In this document: positions 58,294 through 64,000 of the stretch, piece by piece
Position numbering within the stretch: position 1 is the stretch's first letter
How the letters are laid out: every line of letters begins with the position of its first letter
NCBI GenBank assembly: GCA_037974665.1
Contig: CM075766.1
Coordinates: 51,964,569-52,028,568 of the forward strand
Reading direction: 5' to 3'
Length of the DNA: 64,000 nucleotides
Origin: Ehretia macrophylla
Lineage: Eukaryota; Streptophyta; Magnoliopsida; Boraginales; Ehretiaceae
Notes under the pieces: model-generated
What the model was told of the DNA's origin: nothing
What the model saw: only the letters and a program-made list of their open reading frames with translations
The model's database searches: none
Translations under genes and position numbers: made by a program

Positions 58294-61200
58294 CTGCGGA
58301 ATGTTCCCAGAAAGGATGAATAAAGGGCTGCTGTCAAGCTAGGATCAGCGCTTGCTACCCAACCTAAGCAAGAATTGTATCGACCGCTAACAGGCTCAAA
58401 TGCCTTCACTAAAACGAAGCACTATTTCTACCCCCATGCTATATCATCGACTCACAGACTTTCTCCTTTTAGTAGTGAAAGTAGAAGTAGGCCGTGCCGT
58501 ATGCAGTATGAAACTTTTAGCCAAGGTTAGTTTGAATAAATATTAACCTTAATCATATTGGTCAACCTTTTCTATTAAAAATCAGGGATAGGACCATGGT
58601 CTATATATAACATTTGAATTACTTTCTATATCTTATCAAAGGGCCTTTTTCTTTCGTTTATCCCTTTTACTAAAAAAGTGTTTTCTCTGTACCATGGGAA
58701 GGTGTTTGCCCCGCAGTTCTAGATCCCCTTAGCTAAGTCAATTCCAAGAAGAGATTGATACAAAACTCTAATAATAACAAGAGATGCCAATTTTCAAGAT
58801 TTAATGGCTTTAGCCACCCTCGCTGGTCCAGCTGCCCCTGCAAATTCGTATGAAACAAGTAAGTCAACTCATTCAATGGACGCGTATCATGCCCTTAAGG
58901 CTGGCCCGGGATTTGAATACGGAAGGGGCATGCATTGAATGAGTTGATTAACTGAAGAACGTTATACTATAACTTGAGAATAGGGGTTTTGGAGCACTAA
59001 GTATGGATTTTGTGGCAGCATTCAATGCTGCCGATGCACTCAGTGATCTACTCATCATAGGAAGCACTGCCATAGACCTATCTACAGGAACCACTGCCAT
59101 ACATCAACATCCTAAACATGTCTTCATCTGTGTCCAAAGCTCTCTAGTTCAATTTGTATCTTATATTGGATGCTCGAATTGATTCTACCAGTCCCTAACA
59201 TATTGATCGAAGTCCCACTCTCGCTTTAAGTCTTCCCTTCATAGTAGGTATGGATATGCTAAGGTGCCTAACTCTTCCTAGTCTTCCACTTTCGAAGCTT
59301 TACTACTACTTGGTTTACTCGCGACTCTCAACCTTACTTTGTTCTGCCTACACAATACCTACCCTGTCTTTCTTACTCAGCAATTAGCTGCTGGTTGACT
59401 TTCAACGTAGGTCAGTAACAGATGCTAATTCCCAAGATTCAGCAGGCTTAGCTACCTCTTCCAGTGTGGCTTTTGTTCCAAATGTCTCTATAGATCTGAA
59501 TGAAAGAGGTGAGGTCAACTCATCCAATAGAGGTGTCTAAGATGGCTAAACTGATTCTATGAATGCCTATCTCGCCGGTCGGAATGTCCAGACTGAAGAA
59601 GATGCTTACGAGGAGCAAAAACGAGATTCTTAGCCAACAGAGTGGCTACAACATGTGTTTCCCTATTTTCTAGGAGAATGTCCTGCTATGCTTGTCTTTT
59701 TACCTTTGTGATTTCTTTTCCATTTTTTCAAGTACTTTTTCCTGTGATTGTTCAGGATATTCACCTTTATGATAACAAGGTGGTGCTTGGGTAAGTCTTC
59801 TTTGATTATGTTCGGACGTGACAGCGAAGCCGGGAGGTCCAGGGATATAGCTGACCGATTCATTCCTCATCCAGCACTTAACTGATAAAAGAGAGGAAGA
59901 AGACTAGCATATGAGACGGAGACTATTATACTTTGACTCTTCTTTTGTGGGAGAGGGAAAAAAATTCAAGATGTCTTTTTTTTGTTTTGGAGATAATCAC
60001 TTCTGGGAGGGTTAATGCCGGGTTCCACCACAAGAAAGAAGGACAAATGGAAGTGGACTGGGGGGTCGTCATATATTTTAGGTGGGGTTTTCTGAATGAG
60101 TACCCTTTCCCCATCTGAACATTGGGTCAGAACAGAGGACTAATCTCACTAGAATTGCAGTCCTCCCCAGCCTCCACTTAGTGAGTTTCACCTCAAAACC
60201 AAAGGGAATAGCAAAATAGAGACAAGTTCAGCTGTGAATGAAGTCTACGTATTGTAGACTCCATTTCACACTTATGGATACGAGTTCCAAAGGCTCCACC
60301 AAGTTATGTCTATAGCTCGTTCATAAATTCACTCAAGCACTCAAACTTAATGAGAAAGTCCATGTAGACTTGACGAGAACTTGTTAGACGAGTTCTGTAT
60401 AGCCAGGGAGTATGAGTACAACCTATGAAATAGGCTTTGAGTTATGTTACATTGCAAGAAATCATTCATGCCATTGTCCCTTCCAGTGAACTCCACATGT
60501 CTGCTCCGGCTATGAGGCGGTGGAGAAGAGTTCCAAACTTGTTTCTTCGACTTCATTCATACACTTGTCAGCTCAATTAGTGAAGGCAATGTGTGAAACG
60601 TTGTCTCCACTGCTCATGAAAGGGAGGAGACTCGGTCAATATAAGGAATGTTTCTCGAGCTCAGGTACGGGCGACTCAGTCACATGTGCTCAACTAATTA
60701 TGCATCCACGGAACTACTAAATCCCTCCTGAGACTCTAGTTCCGGTCAATTGTGTCAGCCTTCATCACCACAGCGACCCGACTGAACGAATGCGGTGAGG
60801 CATTTTGGGTAGCGAGGAGCTTTCCGCAGTAAAACCTGCCAAGTTTAGTTACTTCTTCTCGATCATGTATTGATCCACAACCATCTTTGGTATCCTTTGT
60901 GCATATCCCACATGAAATTTGTGATAAGGGTTCCAAACCTCCTCTATCCCACGTTGAGATTTTAGAAAAAGGTGGGCTTGGGCACAAGCTCAACTTCTTC
61001 GATTAGGCTACTACTCGATGCCAGGCCGATCAAAGTTATCCTTGGGTTTGATCCAGCTCCACATCCCCCTCCCTCCGTGAATTCCATGTTTGCCTCGCCT
61101 CCGAATCCTCACCCCTATCCCTTTTAAGACGAGCCAAAGGGGCGACCGATCCATGATAGCCAGTAACACAGACAGAAGAGAGAGAGCACAGACAGGGGAC

Positions 61201-62354
61201 CATCCGTGATTGGTCCATATTGGGTAGATCTACCCCTCTCATCCTCTGATCCTTTATCTACCGTTTAATCTATTGATGGGATTTCTTCTCGACTGGCCTA
61301 TTACGCACTCGGGCTAATCTACTACACGCTAATAATGGTCTTTTTGATTTCATCTCCTACCAAAATGGCAAGTGGTTGGTCGTTCGATCGAGTCCATCCC
61401 TTGAAGTCGTACCCTCCCAATATGCGTGAGTTTTCTGTCGATTGACAAAAATGCCGACCATAATTCAAGAACGGTCCATCCTACCATAATGGATCTCTCA
61501 TACCGCTACTTACTAGTGGATTAATTTAAGGAAGGAAAAAAATGCCAATTAAGCAATTCCTCCCATCCCAATTAAGCGAGTCACCCGTGATTCGATAGTT
61601 CCATTTTCCACTGATGTAGGCTGATTGGGATCCCAACAGTCGAACCACTGTGCTCGTTCCTCTGTCGAGCCAACTCCATTCCTCTCCCTATCGGTCGAGC
61701 ATCTTCAAACCTCTCCCATTTTAGATCGGAAATCACCCATTCAATTAGTTGGGAGTCATGCCATACAACCTCCATATCCCATGGAAGAATTGAATCAAGA
61801 CCGAAAGAGGGACGCTGTCATTGAATCCATTACATCGCACTATTCTTGAATTCAGTACATAGAAGAAAGGTACTCAACCAAAGAGAAAGGTAGAACCAAA
61901 GGAAGACTTCTTTGATTCAATTGAATGTTGTGAACGCCTTTATCTAATCAGTTCTCATAGGAGAGCCAGTTGCTTCCAAAGGTCATGGAAAGGTCTCGAA
62001 ATAAACTTTGGTTGAGAAAGAGACTGTTCACAGAATAGATCTAGTTGTGGTTCTTCAGGTTGAAGTGAGACGATCAGTCAGGTTCTTAGTAGAGCCGGGG
62101 GAAGTCTTGACTTCCTTTTTTCATTATGCACGCAGAGGGTCTGTATACTAAAAAGTGAGGTTGGGTATCCACAATCTATTTGCATAATCTCTTATAGTTG
62201 GATACCACCTCTACCCACTAGTAGGATGACCAAGAACCGATTCTGCCAGAACCTTCACTATTCTATCTTTTTACCTATAAAGCTCGATACCTCCTTCCTT
62301 AACATTAAACAAAGTGGATATGGAGAGTAAGAATACGACAAAGTCTTGTAGGGA
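58294..62354. other. Mitochondrial-like spacer
   Basis: About 4 kb with only short frames (up to 85 codons), none recognisable. It contains the short repeat TCGGTCGAGCATCTTCAAAC near 61690-61710, whose near-copy is in nad1 intron 4 at about 37200. I found no tRNA or rRNA. Confidence 0.4.
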
Positions 62355-62743
62355 ATGAGCCGCCTTAGCTTACTCCCATTTTCTGCAATTGTTTCCTCAG
62401 AGCCCAGGGGGTTTCAAAACTTTGGTTCTGAGCAACCTGAACAAGTAGAGGATTTGATAAAAAATGATTGGGTGAACTTTTTCTATTTGGTTAGAAATGG
62501 TGCTAAGCAACCAATGGATATCGATACTTTGCAAGACATTAGGGATTCAGAAGAAAATTCGATTGTTGATTTTTGAGGGCAAAGCTAGGCTATTTGGTAA
62601 AAGAGGCTGATGTAGCAATGGCGAAGCTGATGGCTGAGATTCAAGAATTGATGGATCGGGTTAAAGAGTTGGATAAGGAGATTTAATCGCTGGAGACTAC
62701 GAGTAAACTAAAGAAGGACGTTGCTGGTGCAACTCTTATATAG
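62355..62743 (+). pseudogene. Decayed coiled-coil protein frame, unknown family
   Basis: The frame from ATG at 62355 has an acidic segment (PEQVEDLIKNDWVNFFYLVR near residue 27) to its stop near 62574. A shift of one frame continues smoothly: RAKLGYLVKEADVAMAKLM, then AEIQELMDRVKELDKEI, an amphipathic heptad pattern suggesting a coiled coil. It is interrupted by TAA near 62685 and ends with TAG at 62741-62743. Without those two lesions it would be about 130 codons. I do not recognise the family; it may be a piece of a nuclear gene or a retroelement gag. Confidence 0.4.
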
Positions 62744-64000
62744 TAATAAAGGTCTATTTCGCTTTATAGGGATAAGGAGCTTAGGTTCGTCGTAGAAAAC
62801 TCTTTGGTTCCCACTCCCTCCTGATGGAACAAGTGGTAGTACGATTCAAGGGAATTGGACATTCCTAGAATGCATATACCAAAAACTATAGTAGTGAGGT
62901 AACCTAACCGCGATAGAGGTATGAAGTAACTCGACTGATAAAGAGAGAAAACCCTCTCCCTTCTTTAGTAGCAATCTTCACTACTGCCACTGTTGCGGAG
63001 CACCCGCCTGCAGGTTTTAGTAGACATTGGTATGATTGTAGAATGTTAGAATTCAAAAGGCAATGATAGGGAGTACTATTAACAACCATCTCGCTCGTTG
63101 GTCTTTTCGACTGTATTATCAACCACGATCGAATCCCTCCCACATTCGGGATCAGGTAGAGGCCTTAAATCAGTAGGGCAATAACATAGCTATTATTGGC
63201 CTAACCCCAATTACTATTACTTAAGCCTACTTTATTCAAGATACGAAAGGAGCAGCCAGAAACAACTGTCCCTATTGTATTTTAGAGGGAGTCATTAACA
63301 GGGCTAAGAATCTTGCCTTTACTTAGAGAGGAGTAGCGGTACCATACTCTTTCGTGCTCGTAGGTTGACTCCCCTATGCATCCCGACTAAGGTCTTATAA
63401 ACCCCTTATGCATCTAGCCGCTTCATGTGAATAGGTTATACAAAAGGGTGGGTTGGTTATATACTCTTATGCACATTCATTCTTAGAACCTTTTGGTATG
63501 TATTGCCCCCTAACTATAGATCAGATCTACCAGACGAGAAACAAAATTCTGCACTGTAGCTGAGTCGTCGAACTTATCCACCAAGGGATTCGTGGAATTT
63601 CTGTGGATTGTGTTGGGGGAAATCTGCCAAAGCTAGGTAGACAGATAGACTCCTTTCCCGCTACTAAGGGAGAGCATGAAACAAAATAAAATGATTGTTT
63701 TTAAACAACGCCCCCTTTTGGGTATGCAGGTACTAAGAGTCCTCTCACTACCAACCAGTAGACATCATCTGGCTGGGTCTTGCCAGTATCAACTACGAGA
63801 AAGAAACAACCAAATGGAAATAGCAACTAACTATGGCTATTGGCCCAGACAACGTCCTAGGCGTAGGGGAGATCGGAGCAAGAGGGAACACCTAGATGAT
63901 GTTTTTATTCCTGGGCTGCAGTAAGTAGATCGAGAGATCATTCCGCCCCTTCTCCCCGAAGTTGGGTAATATGTTCTCAACCTTTCTTGCTCCAATCTAA
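62744..64000. other. Mitochondrial-like spacer to window end
   Basis: Only short frames; the last (63676-63924, 82 codons, Arg-rich C-terminus) has no known motif. No RNA gene seen. Confidence 0.4.

Noticed and set aside
1-64000. Intact mitochondrial chromosome with imported nuclear DNA
   Set aside because: The mitochondrial genes themselves are disrupted, and the LTR insertions have target duplications inside them; nuclear location explains this better.

Overview
The window looks like nuclear DNA of a flowering plant that carries a large, old insertion of mitochondrial DNA (a NUMT), broken up by several LTR retrotransposons. The mitochondrial origin is shown by the last exon of nad1, the domain V hairpin of its group II intron, the intron-encoded maturase gene matR, and one clear and one probable piece of rrn26. 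All of these are decayed: matR has several in-frame stops and frameshifts, and nad1 exon 5 has a 2-bp AT insertion. Many changes are G:C to A:T, including CGN arginine codons that became CAN, which is what methylated nuclear DNA does. Five LTR insertions have recognisable 5-bp target-site duplications (three perfect in mitochondrial-like or neighbouring DNA, one perfect inside another element, one inside matR with one substitution per copy). Integrase-type insertions of this kind are expected in the nucleus rather than in an organelle. I see no intact protein-coding gene with a known function.

Layout: 1-2706 is a minus-strand LTR truncated by the window edge and lying against an rrn26-like stretch. 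2707-7959 is gene-free, mitochondrial-like spacer. 7960-10785 is a 5'-truncated Ty3/gypsy-type element ending in a 2.0-kb LTR. 11083-20871 is a 2.8-kb solo LTR split by a complete non-autonomous element (13398-20344) with 2.7-kb LTRs and only 1.5 kb of non-coding interior. 22.2-22.8 kb is a decayed LINE ORF1-like piece. 23314-25172 is a truncated LTR. 25375-35408 is a second large non-autonomous element with another solo LTR (28844-31391) inside it. 35.4-38.65 kb is mitochondrial DNA with a 131-codon open frame, nad1 exon 5, intron 4 and the 3' part of matR. 38649-48858 is a third non-autonomous element of a different family, with 3.9-kb LTRs, which cut matR in two. 48.86-49.66 kb is the 5' part of matR. 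Next come a copia pol fragment (50.05-51.66 kb, minus) and a gypsy protease/RT fragment (52.31-53.05 kb, plus). 54772-57378 is a chimeric solo LTR. 57.4-64 kb is mostly mitochondrial-like spacer with an rrn26 fragment near 58.1-58.3 kb and a decayed coiled-coil frame near 62.4-62.7 kb.

The most unusual signal is in the retroelements. They are large retrotransposon derivatives (LARD-like): they have LTRs, a primer-binding site for initiator tRNA-Met and a polypurine tract, but no gag-pol. Two families with different LTR ends share a hairpin just after the primer-binding site. Three LTR families share an LTR core block and a second hairpin whose pairing is kept while its sequence changes. Two families also share a short in-frame peptide after that hairpin. 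This suggests a common structured RNA, perhaps recognised by the same helper element; that is inference from reading the sequence and has not been tested by alignment software.
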